Shown here: in pieces, positions 55,424-63,482 of the stretch | Layout of the letters: each line of letters begins with the position of its first letter | Position numbering within the stretch: position 1 is the stretch's first letter | Position numbers and translations under genes: made by a program | Notes under the pieces: generated by a model | Seen by the model: only the letters and a program-made list of their open reading frames with translations | Told to the model about the DNA's origin: nothing | The model's database searches: none | NCBI RefSeq assembly: GCF_001665785.1 | Contig: NZ_LZSO01000028.1 | Coordinates: 124,001-188,000, forward strand | Source: Mycolicibacterium peregrinum | GTDB lineage: Bacteria; Actinomycetota; Actinomycetes; Mycobacteriales; Mycobacteriaceae | DNA: 64,000 bases | Direction of reading: 5' to 3'

Positions 55424-55954
55424 TCAGTTGACCCGGCCCTGACTGAGTCGGGCGAGTTTCTCGATGATCTGACACAGGTCAGGCAGCGTGGCCGGATTCA
55501 TCGTCTGGATCGACCACGTGATGACGTCTTCGCCTTTGGCCACATAGATGCTGCACACATTTGCGTCGGCCGCCCGGAAGCCCTTGTTCCCGTCGATCGA
55601 CAACTCGGTGAGCGTGCGTCCGGCCCGGGTCTCCAGCGTCCGTTCGGTGTCCATGTCGCTGCCCCGGTACCACCACGTGGAGATGCCCATGCCGGCACCG
55701 AACGTGCCCAGCACCGAGTTCTCCTGCCAGAAGCACCCATTGTCGCTGACCACAGCCTTGGTGAACATCGACGATCCGACGGCATCGGCAATATCGGCGT
55801 CGGTGACACCGTTGCAGTCCGCGCCATGGAAACCGCCGCCGGGAGCCGCGGGCCCGGGAGCCGGCGACGTGTCCGTCGGCCCGCAGGCGGTCAGCAACGC
55901 CACTACGGCTGCGAAACCGATCAGGCACCTCACGGCGAGGCAACGACGCGCCAC
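55424..55954 (-). CDS. DUF3558-type lipoprotein
   Basis: The 176-residue protein has a lipobox LLTAC (Cys24) followed by a Pro/Ala linker. GFHGADCNGVTDADIADAVGSS and NGCFWQ fit the DUF3558 family of mycobacterial lipoproteins (LprB/LprC-like). Cysteines in the mature part could form disulfides. The function is unknown. A second DUF3558-type gene lies 3 bp upstream on the same strand. Confidence 0.75.
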   Translation of the reverse strand: MARRCLAVRCLIGFAAVVALLTACGPTDTSPAPGPAAPGGGFHGADCNGVTDADIADAVGSSMFTKAVVSDNGCFWQENSVLGTFGAGMGISTWWYRGSDMDTERTLETRAGRTLTELSIDGNKGFRAADANVCSIYVAKGEDVITWSIQTMNPATLPDLCQIIEKLARLSQGRVN

Positions 55955-55957
55955 GGG

Positions 55958-56536
55958 TCAGAGTTCCGATTGCAGAGTGGCCGAGAGCAGCTTCTTGGCG
56001 TCCTGGCAGGGGTCGCCCTTGGCAGCCGGTCCGGCACCGGGCGTACGACGGAACTGCACCCACCAACTGATGACGCCCGATCCGGCCGAAGCGGTCGCCG
56101 AGCAGGCCGCGCCGGTGACGTCGCGACGGGCGAGGAATGCCTGGTGTCGCTCCACCACGGTGTCGGTGATCTGGGCGTCGCGACTGCGGGCCACCGCCCG
56201 CTCCCGATCCAGGGACCCATTCTCGAACCAGGAGAAGATCACGTCGAGCATTGCGGGCGAGCCGGCGTTCGGCGTCCCGCCGGTTTTACGTGACAACACG
56301 TACTGACACACCGCGCCGCTGTACGGGCGCACCACGTTGTCGGCGGCAAGGATCTCCTGAACCGTGCTGTCGACCAGCAGCCCGCACCGGTCGTCGACGT
56401 AGCCGAAACTGCGATCGGGATCGGCGGTGTCGGCCGACGCACGGCGGGCAGCCCCGTCGATGGTGTGCGAACACCCCGCGACGGTCACCACGGCTGTGAC
56501 TGCCACGGCAGCAGCATGAACAACACACCGGCGCAT
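55958..56536 (-). CDS. DUF3558-type lipoprotein
   Basis: From ATG 56536 the product has 192 residues with lipobox VAGC (Cys22). The mature part (DDRCGLLVDSTVQEILAADN, GAVCQYVLSRK, AACSATASAG, DPCQDAKKLLS) has the Cys-Leu pattern of the DUF3558 group. Tandem copies suggest duplication. It is divergent from the DUF3060 pair over about 132 bp. The open frame upstream of the ATG has no support. Confidence 0.7.
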   Translation of the reverse strand: MRRCVVHAAAVAVTAVVTVAGCSHTIDGAARRASADTADPDRSFGYVDDRCGLLVDSTVQEILAADNVVRPYSGAVCQYVLSRKTGGTPNAGSPAMLDVIFSWFENGSLDRERAVARSRDAQITDTVVERHQAFLARRDVTGAACSATASAGSGVISWWVQFRRTPGAGPAAKGDPCQDAKKLLSATLQSEL

Positions 56537-56668
56537 TGCTGAACACGGTACCCAGCACCGACACCACACGCGACCCGTCGGCAACCGCCCGTCAAACTGA
56601 CGAACACCTGCCGTCACCGCGACAGCGCCACGTACTCTTCTCGCAGCGCATCGGAAGGGGAACTCATC

Positions 56669-57046
56669 GTGAATTGGACAGCTGTGGGCCGGACAGTGAT
56701 TGCCGGTCTGGTCGCATTGCCGTTGGCGCTCACCATCGGCGCGCCCGGCGCCGCAGCCAAGAACGGTGACACCACCGTCACCGGCCAGAGCCTGGAACAA
56801 ACAATCGACTGCAACAACGCCACGCTGCTCGTCAACGGATCCAACAACCGGGTCAACGCCTTGGGCACCTGCTGGGCGATCACAGTTCAGGGAACGTCCA
56901 ACGTGATCGTCGCCGACAATGTCATCAACGACATCACCGTGTACGGCTGGGACCAGACGGTGTTCTTCAAGAACGGCGACCCGATTATCGTCGACCGCGG
57001 CCGAGAACTGGCGATGGTCAACCAGATCAGCCGCGTTCCCGCCTGA
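56669..57046 (+). CDS. Exported DUF3060 protein
   Basis: The 125-residue protein has an export signal (MNWTAVGRTVIAGLVALPLA) with cleavage near AAAK. The mature part has repeating NN and GTSN turns in a beta-rich array (LLVNGSNNRVNALGTC, VQGTSNVIVADNV), typical of DUF3060. GTG 56669 is preceded by GGAAGGGG. Function unknown; position as Rv0680c. Confidence 0.75.
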   Translation: MNWTAVGRTVIAGLVALPLALTIGAPGAAAKNGDTTVTGQSLEQTIDCNNATLLVNGSNNRVNALGTCWAITVQGTSNVIVADNVINDITVYGWDQTVFFKNGDPIIVDRGRELAMVNQISRVPA

Positions 57047-57077
57047 CCAAGCCTGAGGAAGAAAGCAGAGGCAGACC

Positions 57078-57494
57078 GTGCTCACCCGTTTCCCCCACAC
57101 CCAGCTGGTCCTTGCGGTCGGCGCCGCCGCAGCCGCGCTCACCCTGGCGGCCTGTGGATCCGAAAGCTCGGACACCGCCACCCCCAGCGCCACTGCGGGA
57201 GAGTCCGGGGTCAACGTCGAGGTCGGCAACACCATCAACTACATGTCGGTCGGCACCACGACCGACATCGACTGCGCCGATGGCAAATCCCTCACGGTGG
57301 GCGGCACCAACAACACGCTGACCGTCAAGGGCACCTGCGCGAACGTGAACATCGGCGGTTCCGACAACAAGATCACCTTCGAGCGGATCGACAAGGGGCT
57401 CACCATCATCGGGCTCAACAACACCGTCAGCTATGCGGCGGGCGACCCCAAGGTCACCAACACCGGCAGCAACAACAAGGTCAACAAGGGCTAG
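57078..57494 (+). CDS. DUF3060 lipoprotein
   Basis: The 138-residue protein is a lipoprotein (LTLAAC) with the same repeating pattern as its upstream neighbour (TVGGTNNTLTVKGTC, NIGGSDNKITF, LNNTVSYAAG). The repeats suggest a small beta-solenoid. The two genes are 31 bp apart and probably co-transcribed. Function unknown; position as Rv0679c. Confidence 0.75.
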   Translation: MLTRFPHTQLVLAVGAAAAALTLAACGSESSDTATPSATAGESGVNVEVGNTINYMSVGTTTDIDCADGKSLTVGGTNNTLTVKGTCANVNIGGSDNKITFERIDKGLTIIGLNNTVSYAAGDPKVTNTGSNNKVNKG

Positions 57495-57538
57495 CTGCCC
57501 GAAGCACCCCTGGCCCCATCGGTTTTCGCCGGTGCGCG

Positions 57539-57574
57539 AAAAGCCCGTCCGTTCACTGAACGGACGGGCTTTTT
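57539..57574 (+). terminator. Intrinsic terminator after the DUF3060 pair
   Basis: Arms AAAAGCCCGTCCGTTC and GAACGGACGGGCTTTTT are joined by a 3-nt loop and end in a T-run, 45 bp after the stop. A typical rho-independent terminator. Confidence 0.88.
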
Positions 57575-57932
57575 CGTGCGAGCGGCCATGAGATGGCGTG
57601 ATTTGAATTCTTCCCACTGCTAATGAAACCAGTCAGCCCATCGGTACAGATCGCGCCCAGCTGTCATCTACACTCCTTCAACATATTTCAGCGACCTCGG
57701 TTCGTCACAAATAATAAATTCAATTTTGCCTCGGGGGTCTCTTCCCGCTGTTAGCGTCGCCACCGGTCACCTTCTCCTCTACGACGTGCGCACCCTCCAC
57801 CTGACGTTGGCTTCACCTTTCGTCGCCGCGCGGATCCCCAGCCCGGACCCGAGCGGTACGGCCGCGCGTCCACAGGTGACCGCCGACCGACGGCCGTAGC
57901 AGGCCGAACGACAACAGAAGAGAGCCCCTTCC
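57575..57932. other. Intergenic stretch with an AT-rich patch before the exported protein gene
   Basis: About 360 bp with no convincing reading frame. The part around 57680-57725 is the most AT-rich of the window (CACAAATAATAAATTC and similar) and probably holds the promoter of the gene at 57933. I did not find a well-spaced -35/-10 pair. Confidence 0.45.
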
Positions 57933-59300
57933 ATGCACGTAGCGATCCGATCGACACTCACCGCCGGATTCGCGTTGGCAAGCGCCGGCGCCATCGCAGT
58001 CAGTCCGATCAGCCCGGTCCCGTCGTCACTGGGCGATGTGACGGTTTCGCCATCCCATTCCAGTTCTGCACCGGTAGCACTCACCGCCCTCGGTGAGTTA
58101 CTTGAGAATCCGGGACAGTCCGACCCCGTCGCAGTATGGGCGGAGGTTCTCGGGACGACGATCGCCAATGTGGCGCAGATCGCCGACGACATGTCGACCA
58201 ACCCGATGCCGGTCCTGAACCAGATCATCGCCAATCAAGCAAGTTACGGGCAGTTGCTCGTCACCTCGCTCCAAGCCGCCGCCGACAGCTACACCCAATT
58301 CTTCACATCGGATGACGACTACCGGTTCAAGTACTTTGCCCGCCAGGCGGCCGACTACCTCGCGGCCGGCAATGTCACCGACGCCGCAGCCGTTCTGAAG
58401 GAGATCGTGTTCCGCCTGTTCGCGTTTGCCAACCCACTGATCGGCATCCTGCAGATCCCGATCTCGATGAGCCAGAACGCGGTCAAGGCGTTCGCCGCAG
58501 TCCCGGACATGCTGATGCCTCTGGGCCTCGGTGCGCTGAACCCGGTGGAGGGTCTCATCGATGCGTCGGGTGACATGGCCCAGAACGTTCTCGACGCGGT
58601 CAACGCCGGCGATGCTGCAGGGACAGTCAAGGCGCTCGCGAACATTCCCGCTGTAGTCACCGGCGCCCTGCTGAACGGGTATCTTCACGAGACCGGGGGC
58701 GGAACATCCGGCCTGCTCATGTGGGGCAAGGCTGAGTTCAACCGCGGTCTGGTCCAAACCCTCCTGGTGACCGTGCCGCAGACCATCGCGAAAGCCATCG
58801 GCTGGCAGGGACCCAGCGCCCAACAGGTTCCCACGGTCGCGCCCGTCGACAATCCGACCGCAGTTTCGGCGGTTGCGACCGATGCGTCGACGAACTCGCC
58901 ATCGGTCAAGCGCGACGCACTGACCGCCCGGGTGTCCGGCCTTCCCGCCGCTGATCACGTCACCGGCAGCCGCATCACGGACTCCATCACCGCGGCGGCG
59001 AAGACCGTCGCGCTGTCGGTCGCGCCGCAACGCCAGACCGCAGACACTCAGACGGCGGGTACACCAACCACAAATGGCAGCGGTGAGGTTGCCACAGTCG
59101 CGAACTCCGCGGCCGAATCGGCCACTGCGTCGGATACCGCCGACACGAAGAACAGTCCGGTGAAGCGAAAGGCGACCACAGCGGCCAAGCGGATGGCAGG
59201 TTCAGCCAGGGACGTGGTCAAGCCGCGTCCTGACACCAAGCAGCAAGCCAAGACACGCACCGGAGCCAAGCACCGTTCGGGTGGCGATCACAGCGGGTAA
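57933..59300 (+). CDS. Exported mycobacterial protein, resembling GjpA-type outer-membrane porins
   Basis: The 455-residue protein starts with an export-like segment (MHVAIRSTLTAGFALASAGA). LLENPGQSDPVAVWAEVLGT, PVLNQIIANQASYGQLL and the AFANPLIGILQIP block resemble the mycobacterial family annotated as GjpA, from memory. The last 70-80 residues are a Lys/Arg/Ala/Thr-rich tail (VKRKATTAAKRMAGSARDVV) that could bind the anionic envelope or DNA. Porin function is inferred by family only. The gene stands alone after a terminator. Confidence 0.55.
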   Translation: MHVAIRSTLTAGFALASAGAIAVSPISPVPSSLGDVTVSPSHSSSAPVALTALGELLENPGQSDPVAVWAEVLGTTIANVAQIADDMSTNPMPVLNQIIANQASYGQLLVTSLQAAADSYTQFFTSDDDYRFKYFARQAADYLAAGNVTDAAAVLKEIVFRLFAFANPLIGILQIPISMSQNAVKAFAAVPDMLMPLGLGALNPVEGLIDASGDMAQNVLDAVNAGDAAGTVKALANIPAVVTGALLNGYLHETGGGTSGLLMWGKAEFNRGLVQTLLVTVPQTIAKAIGWQGPSAQQVPTVAPVDNPTAVSAVATDASTNSPSVKRDALTARVSGLPAADHVTGSRITDSITAAAKTVALSVAPQRQTADTQTAGTPTTNGSGEVATVANSAAESATASDTADTKNSPVKRKATTAAKRMAGSARDVVKPRPDTKQQAKTRTGAKHRSGGDHSG

Positions 59301-59364
59301 CTCCAGCCTGCAGCGGAGTGCGAGACGCTCGGCCGGGACAGCCCGCCGGGCGCCCCGCCTGCGG

Positions 59365-60132
59365 TCAGCTCGCGCTGGCGCCGTGTCGTCCGGCTCCCCC
59401 GGCGAAACGGCCGGCACCCTCGGCCGCCTCACTCGCGACCCGCTCGATGCTGGCGAACTCGAATCCCATTGCCGCCTGCTCGGATTCGCCCCACTGATGC
59501 AGTGCCGAGAGCCGGTCGGCCCGCAGACATTGCTGCGGGAGTCGGGACAGCTCGGCAGCCAGTTCCTCGGCCGCCGCCCGGGCCTGGCCGTTGGGCACCA
59601 CCCGGTTGGCCAGACCGATCGCGTGGGCCTCGGCGGCGTCGACGGCGCGTCCGGTCAGGATCAAGTCCATGGCGCGGCTCTGCCCGATCAGCCGGGGCAA
59701 CCGGACGGTGCCGCCGTCGATCAGTGGCACTCCCCACCGGCGGCAGAACACGCCGAGCACGGCGTCCTCCTCGACCACCCGAAGGTCGCACCACAGGGCC
59801 AGTTCCAAACCGCCGGCCACGGCGTGGCCGCTGATCGCGGCGATCACCGGCTTGGACAACACCATTCGGCTCGGTCCCATCGGCCCCGGCCCGGCGGGGT
59901 CCAGCCGGTTCATCTCGGGCGTACCGAACGCCTTGAGATCGGCACCGGCGCAGAAGGTTCCACCGGCCCCGGTCAGCACCGCCACCGCTGCGTCGTCATC
60001 GGCGTCGAACTGCTCGAACGCGGCGAACAGGGCCGCCGCGGTAGGACCGTCGACCGCATTACGGGCGTGCGGGCGGTCGATGATGACGGTGGTCACCGCC
60101 CCGTTGCGTTCGACCCGGACAGCTTCGGTCAC
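59365..60132 (-). CDS. echA5: Enoyl-CoA hydratase/isomerase family protein (EchA5-like)
   Basis: The 255-residue crotonase has GAGGTFCAGADLKAFG (oxyanion-hole loop) and HAVAGGLELALWCD with the first glutamate conserved. The second catalytic glutamate site, normally GxPE, reads VFCRRWGVP. This suggests a reaction other than classical hydration. The GTG start overlaps the PaaX-type stop by 4 bp. Position matches echA5 in the M. tuberculosis operon. Confidence 0.85.
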   Translation of the reverse strand: MTEAVRVERNGAVTTVIIDRPHARNAVDGPTAAALFAAFEQFDADDDAAVAVLTGAGGTFCAGADLKAFGTPEMNRLDPAGPGPMGPSRMVLSKPVIAAISGHAVAGGLELALWCDLRVVEEDAVLGVFCRRWGVPLIDGGTVRLPRLIGQSRAMDLILTGRAVDAAEAHAIGLANRVVPNGQARAAAEELAAELSRLPQQCLRADRLSALHQWGESEQAAMGFEFASIERVASEAAEGAGRFAGGAGRHGASAS

Positions 60133-60884
60133 GTCGCCTCCATGAGTTTGTCGTCGCGGGACGCGACATGTTCAGTACCGTCGCGCCGATCAACGAGTTC
60201 GGCGGCGAAGTCGTTATAGGCCTTACGCAATTCATTACCCGGCCAACCGTCCGGCAGCAGCTCGTCGGGCAGCACAGGGTCCGAGAGCAGGTGACGTACG
60301 ATGCCCGCGGCCGCGACGAACCGTCCCGGCACATCGGCCGCGTCGGCCATCTCGTCCAACAACTGCTCGCCGGTACGCCGCCAGCCGGGAAGGTCCCACA
60401 GCGCGGCGACCAGGCCGGCCGGATCGTCGTCCCGGGTGTGCAGGACCCGCACCCGGCCGGTGATCTCCTGCGGCAACGCCTGGTCGAGATTGTCCGGGCG
60501 CATCCACACGCCCTCGCGCAGTTCACCGAACCGGTACTGCTGCAGGGTGTTCCGCAGGGCGGCGCGGGTACGGGCGTCGGTACCGACGCTGGTGATGACC
60601 AGCGTCAGCCATTGACCGCCATACTCACGCAACCGGGGATCGATCGCGTCGTCCTGGCGGCGCTGACGAGTGAGCAGCCGGTCCGACAGCCGGTAGCCGT
60701 CCTCGGAGCGAACCAGGTCACCGGCACTGACCATGCGCGTCAGCGCCACCCGCAGCGTCGGCTCTCTGATGTCGAAATCGGCTGTCAGCCTGATCAGCTC
60801 GGCGGCACTCGCCCATGCCGGATGCGCGCCGAGCAGCACGCTCAGCACCACCGAGCGAGCCGTCATCCGTTTGAGCGCGGGCAT
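60129..60884 (-). CDS. PaaX-type transcriptional regulator
   Basis: From ATG 60884, 1 bp after the echA4 stop, the product has 251 residues. The N-terminal winged helix (SVVLSVLLGAHPAWASAAEL, IREPTLRVALTRMVSAGDLV) and the C-terminal PaaX domain (LREYGGQWLTLVITSV) are clear. PaaX senses phenylacetyl-CoA; relatives sense other acyl-CoAs. Inside this operon it may regulate acyl-CoA turnover. Position as Rv0674. An upstream extension to 60965 overlaps echA4 and was rejected. Confidence 0.85.
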   Translation of the reverse strand: MPALKRMTARSVVLSVLLGAHPAWASAAELIRLTADFDIREPTLRVALTRMVSAGDLVRSEDGYRLSDRLLTRQRRQDDAIDPRLREYGGQWLTLVITSVGTDARTRAALRNTLQQYRFGELREGVWMRPDNLDQALPQEITGRVRVLHTRDDDPAGLVAALWDLPGWRRTGEQLLDEMADAADVPGRFVAAAGIVRHLLSDPVLPDELLPDGWPGNELRKAYNDFAAELVDRRDGTEHVASRDDKLMEAT

Positions 60885-60885
60885 C

Positions 60886-61800
60886 TCAGACCCCGGAAGA
60901 CCTGCGCCCGTAGTCACCCATCGGTTCGTCGCGGTGGCGCACCGCTTCACGGAAACCGTGTTCAACGGCGTCGGCTACGAAGGCGTGTCCTTCGGGAGTG
61001 TGCCGGGCGATGCCGTCGAACACCGTACTGACCATCCGACTGGTGGCAACGCCCTGCTGCAGCAATGCGGAGTTGCACGCCAGCTTGGCCATGATGAGCT
61101 GGTTGACGGGCATGGCGGCGATGCGTGCCACGAGACGCTCGGTTCGCTCATCGAGATCGTCGGGATCAGGCGCCTCGACTGCCAGACCCCATTCGGCGGC
61201 CTGCGCGCCGGTGATGCAATCCCCGGTGAACAGAAGGCGTTTGGCGCGTTGATCCCCCAGCCGGTGTGCCCACAGGCCGGCGGCCGGCACACCCCATACC
61301 CGCATGGGCGGGTAGCCGATCTTGGCGTCGGCGGCGGCGATCACCTGGTCGGCGTGCAGCGCGATGTCGGTACCGCCGGCCACACAGTAGCCGTGGATCT
61401 TGACCACGGTCGGCTTGTCGGCATGCATCAGGCTGGAGAAGCCGCGCACGAACCGGCTCATCATCTGGTAGTCGACCATCGGATCCCAGGGTTGGTCCGG
61501 GAGGTGGTTGATGGCCTGCGTTTTGCCGGACAGCACGGTCCCGTCGTAACGGCCGCCCCCGGCCTCGCCGGTCCCGTCGGCGTAGGCCGACAGGTCGAAC
61601 CCGGCGCAGAAACCCTCACCGCGGCCCGATACCAGGATGACGTGGACGTTCGGGTCGAGGTCAGCCCGCTCGACCAGCGTCTGCAGTTCCAGCGGAGTGT
61701 CGGCGACGATTGAGTTGCCTTTTTCGGGGCGGTTGAACGTGATTCGGGCGATCCGGTCGGTGACCTCGTAGGTCATCGTCTTGAGCGTCTCGACGCTCAT
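60886..61800 (-). CDS. echA4: Enoyl-CoA hydratase/isomerase family protein (EchA4-like)
   Basis: From ATG 61800, overlapping the fadE8 stop by 4 bp, the product has 304 residues. The oxyanion loop GRGEGFCAGFDLSAYA is kept. The catalytic glutamates are changed: GGTDIALHAD has Asp for the first Glu, and YPPMRVWGVP lacks the second. An insertion (PDQPWDPMVDYQMMSRFVRG) after the loop distinguishes it from short hydratases. Acts probably on a CoA thioester, with an unknown reaction. Confidence 0.85.
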   Translation of the reverse strand: MSVETLKTMTYEVTDRIARITFNRPEKGNSIVADTPLELQTLVERADLDPNVHVILVSGRGEGFCAGFDLSAYADGTGEAGGGRYDGTVLSGKTQAINHLPDQPWDPMVDYQMMSRFVRGFSSLMHADKPTVVKIHGYCVAGGTDIALHADQVIAAADAKIGYPPMRVWGVPAAGLWAHRLGDQRAKRLLFTGDCITGAQAAEWGLAVEAPDPDDLDERTERLVARIAAMPVNQLIMAKLACNSALLQQGVATSRMVSTVFDGIARHTPEGHAFVADAVEHGFREAVRHRDEPMGDYGRRSSGV

Positions 61801-63425
61801 CCCTTGACCAGCGCCCGCTCGAGGATCGGTGCGAGGTCGAGCCCGGTCGGCAGCGTGCCGAAGGCCTGACCCCACTGCCCACCGAGCCGGCTGGCCAGGA
61901 AAGCCTCGGCCACCGCGGGATGGCCGTGCCGCACCAGCAGCGCGCCCTGCAGTGCCAATGAGATGTCCTCGGCGACCTTGCGGCCCCGGTAGGCGATGGT
62001 TGCCAGGTCGGCCAGATCGTTCTGCAGTGCGGTGACATGACGGTCCAGGCGCGGGTCCTGCCCGGCGGTCTTGGACAGTTCGTCGAACAGCACCGCGACA
62101 CTTTCCGGCCGGGTTGCCATGGCGCGCAAGGTGTCCAGCGCGCTGACATTGCCCGAGCCTTCCCAGATGCCCATCAGCGGAGCCTCGCGGTAAAGCCGCG
62201 GCATGCCGGATTCCTCGACGTAACCGTTACCGCCCAGGCATTCCATCGCCTCGGCGGCGTGCGGAGTGGCCCGCTTGCACACCCAGTACTTGCCGGCCGC
62301 CAGACCGATGCGGCGCAGCAGCGCTTCGCGCTCGTCACCGCGGACCGCCTTGTCGGTGGCGCCGGCCATCCGCATCGCCAGCATGGTCGCCGCCTCGGCC
62401 TCGACGGCCAGGTCCGCGAGGACGTTGCGCATCAGCGGCTGATCGATCAGGTAGGCGCCGAACGCCTTTCGGTGCTGGGCGTGGTGGACGGCCCGGGTCA
62501 GACCGGTGCGCATGCTGGTGGCACTGCCGAGGGTGCAGTCCAAACGCGTCAGGTTGACCATCTCGATGATGGTCGGCACGCCGCGGCCTTCCTCACCCAC
62601 CAACCAGGCCGTGGCACCGTCGTACTCGACCTCACTGGAGGCGTTGGCATGATTGCCGAGCTTGTCCTTGAGGCGCTGCAGGAACATCCGGTTGCGGCTG
62701 CCGTCGGGCAGGATGCGCGGCAGGAAGAAACAGCTCAGGCCACCCGGGGCCTGAGCGAGCACGAGGAAGATGTCCCCCATCGGGGCCGAGGTGAACCATT
62801 TGTGCCCGCGCAGCGAGTAGGTGCCGTCACCGTTCGGTGTGGCCTCGGTGGTGCCGGCGCGGACGTCGGAGCCGCCCTGCTTCTCGGTCATCGACATGCC
62901 CGCCGTGATACCGGCTTTCGTCGTCGCGAGCTTGAGCTCGGGGTCGTACACCCGGCTGGTCAGCAGCGGCTCGTAGACCGCGGCCAGCTCGGGGTTGAAC
63001 CGCAGCGCGGGCACGACGGCATACGTCATCGAGATCGGGCAGACGTGCCCGGGCTCGACCGTCCACACCGAGGTCTTGGCGGCGCGCACCACGTGCGAGC
63101 CCTCCCGCTCATCGGCCCACGGGGCGCCGTGCAGGCCGTGGGTGACGGCCACGTTCATCAGCTCGTGATAGGCCGGGTCGTATTCGACCTCGTCGATCCG
63201 ATTGCCGTAGCGGTCGTGGGTGTGCAGCACGGGCTGGTTGCGGTCGGCGAGCTCACCCCAGCGCTGCGCCTGGACGCTGCCGTTGATCGCACCCAGTTCG
63301 TGGACCTCGTCGGTCCCCCACTCCCCGCCTTCGCGGATGAGGGCCTCGGCGAGCACCGGTGAGGTCGCGGGGTTGTAGTCCTCCAGTGTGGGGACCTGAT
63401 TGGTGACGACATGCGTATCAGCCAT
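61797..63425 (-). CDS. fadE8: Acyl-CoA dehydrogenase, AidB-like (FadE8)
   Basis: From ATG 63425 the product has 542 residues, the length of FadE8. EKQGGSDVRAGTTEATPNGD, HKWFTSAPMGDIFLVLAQAP and ECLGGNGYVEESGMPRLYRE are acyl-CoA dehydrogenase motifs; the N-terminus (PTLEDYNPATSPVL) and length place it in the AidB-like branch. It should use FAD and pass electrons to ETF. It is the first gene of the four-gene operon. An upstream frame to 63458 lacks support. Confidence 0.9.
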   Translation of the reverse strand: MADTHVVTNQVPTLEDYNPATSPVLAEALIREGGEWGTDEVHELGAINGSVQAQRWGELADRNQPVLHTHDRYGNRIDEVEYDPAYHELMNVAVTHGLHGAPWADEREGSHVVRAAKTSVWTVEPGHVCPISMTYAVVPALRFNPELAAVYEPLLTSRVYDPELKLATTKAGITAGMSMTEKQGGSDVRAGTTEATPNGDGTYSLRGHKWFTSAPMGDIFLVLAQAPGGLSCFFLPRILPDGSRNRMFLQRLKDKLGNHANASSEVEYDGATAWLVGEEGRGVPTIIEMVNLTRLDCTLGSATSMRTGLTRAVHHAQHRKAFGAYLIDQPLMRNVLADLAVEAEAATMLAMRMAGATDKAVRGDEREALLRRIGLAAGKYWVCKRATPHAAEAMECLGGNGYVEESGMPRLYREAPLMGIWEGSGNVSALDTLRAMATRPESVAVLFDELSKTAGQDPRLDRHVTALQNDLADLATIAYRGRKVAEDISLALQGALLVRHGHPAVAEAFLASRLGGQWGQAFGTLPTGLDLAPILERALVKG

Positions 63426-63435
63426 GCACTCAGTG

Positions 63436-63469
63436 TTACAAATTCTCGACAACTGCACAATAGTTGTAA
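63436..63469 (-). promoter_or_regulatory. Nested inverted repeats upstream of fadE8, likely operator
   Basis: An outer pair TTACAA/TTGTAA (63436-63441, 63464-63469) surrounds an inner pair ACAACT/AGTTGT (63449-63467) about 11 bp before the fadE8 ATG. The stretch also contains a -10-like TATTGT. The PaaX-type protein of the operon is a natural candidate to bind it. Confidence 0.4.
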
Positions 63470-63482
63470 TGCGCGCGATGGG

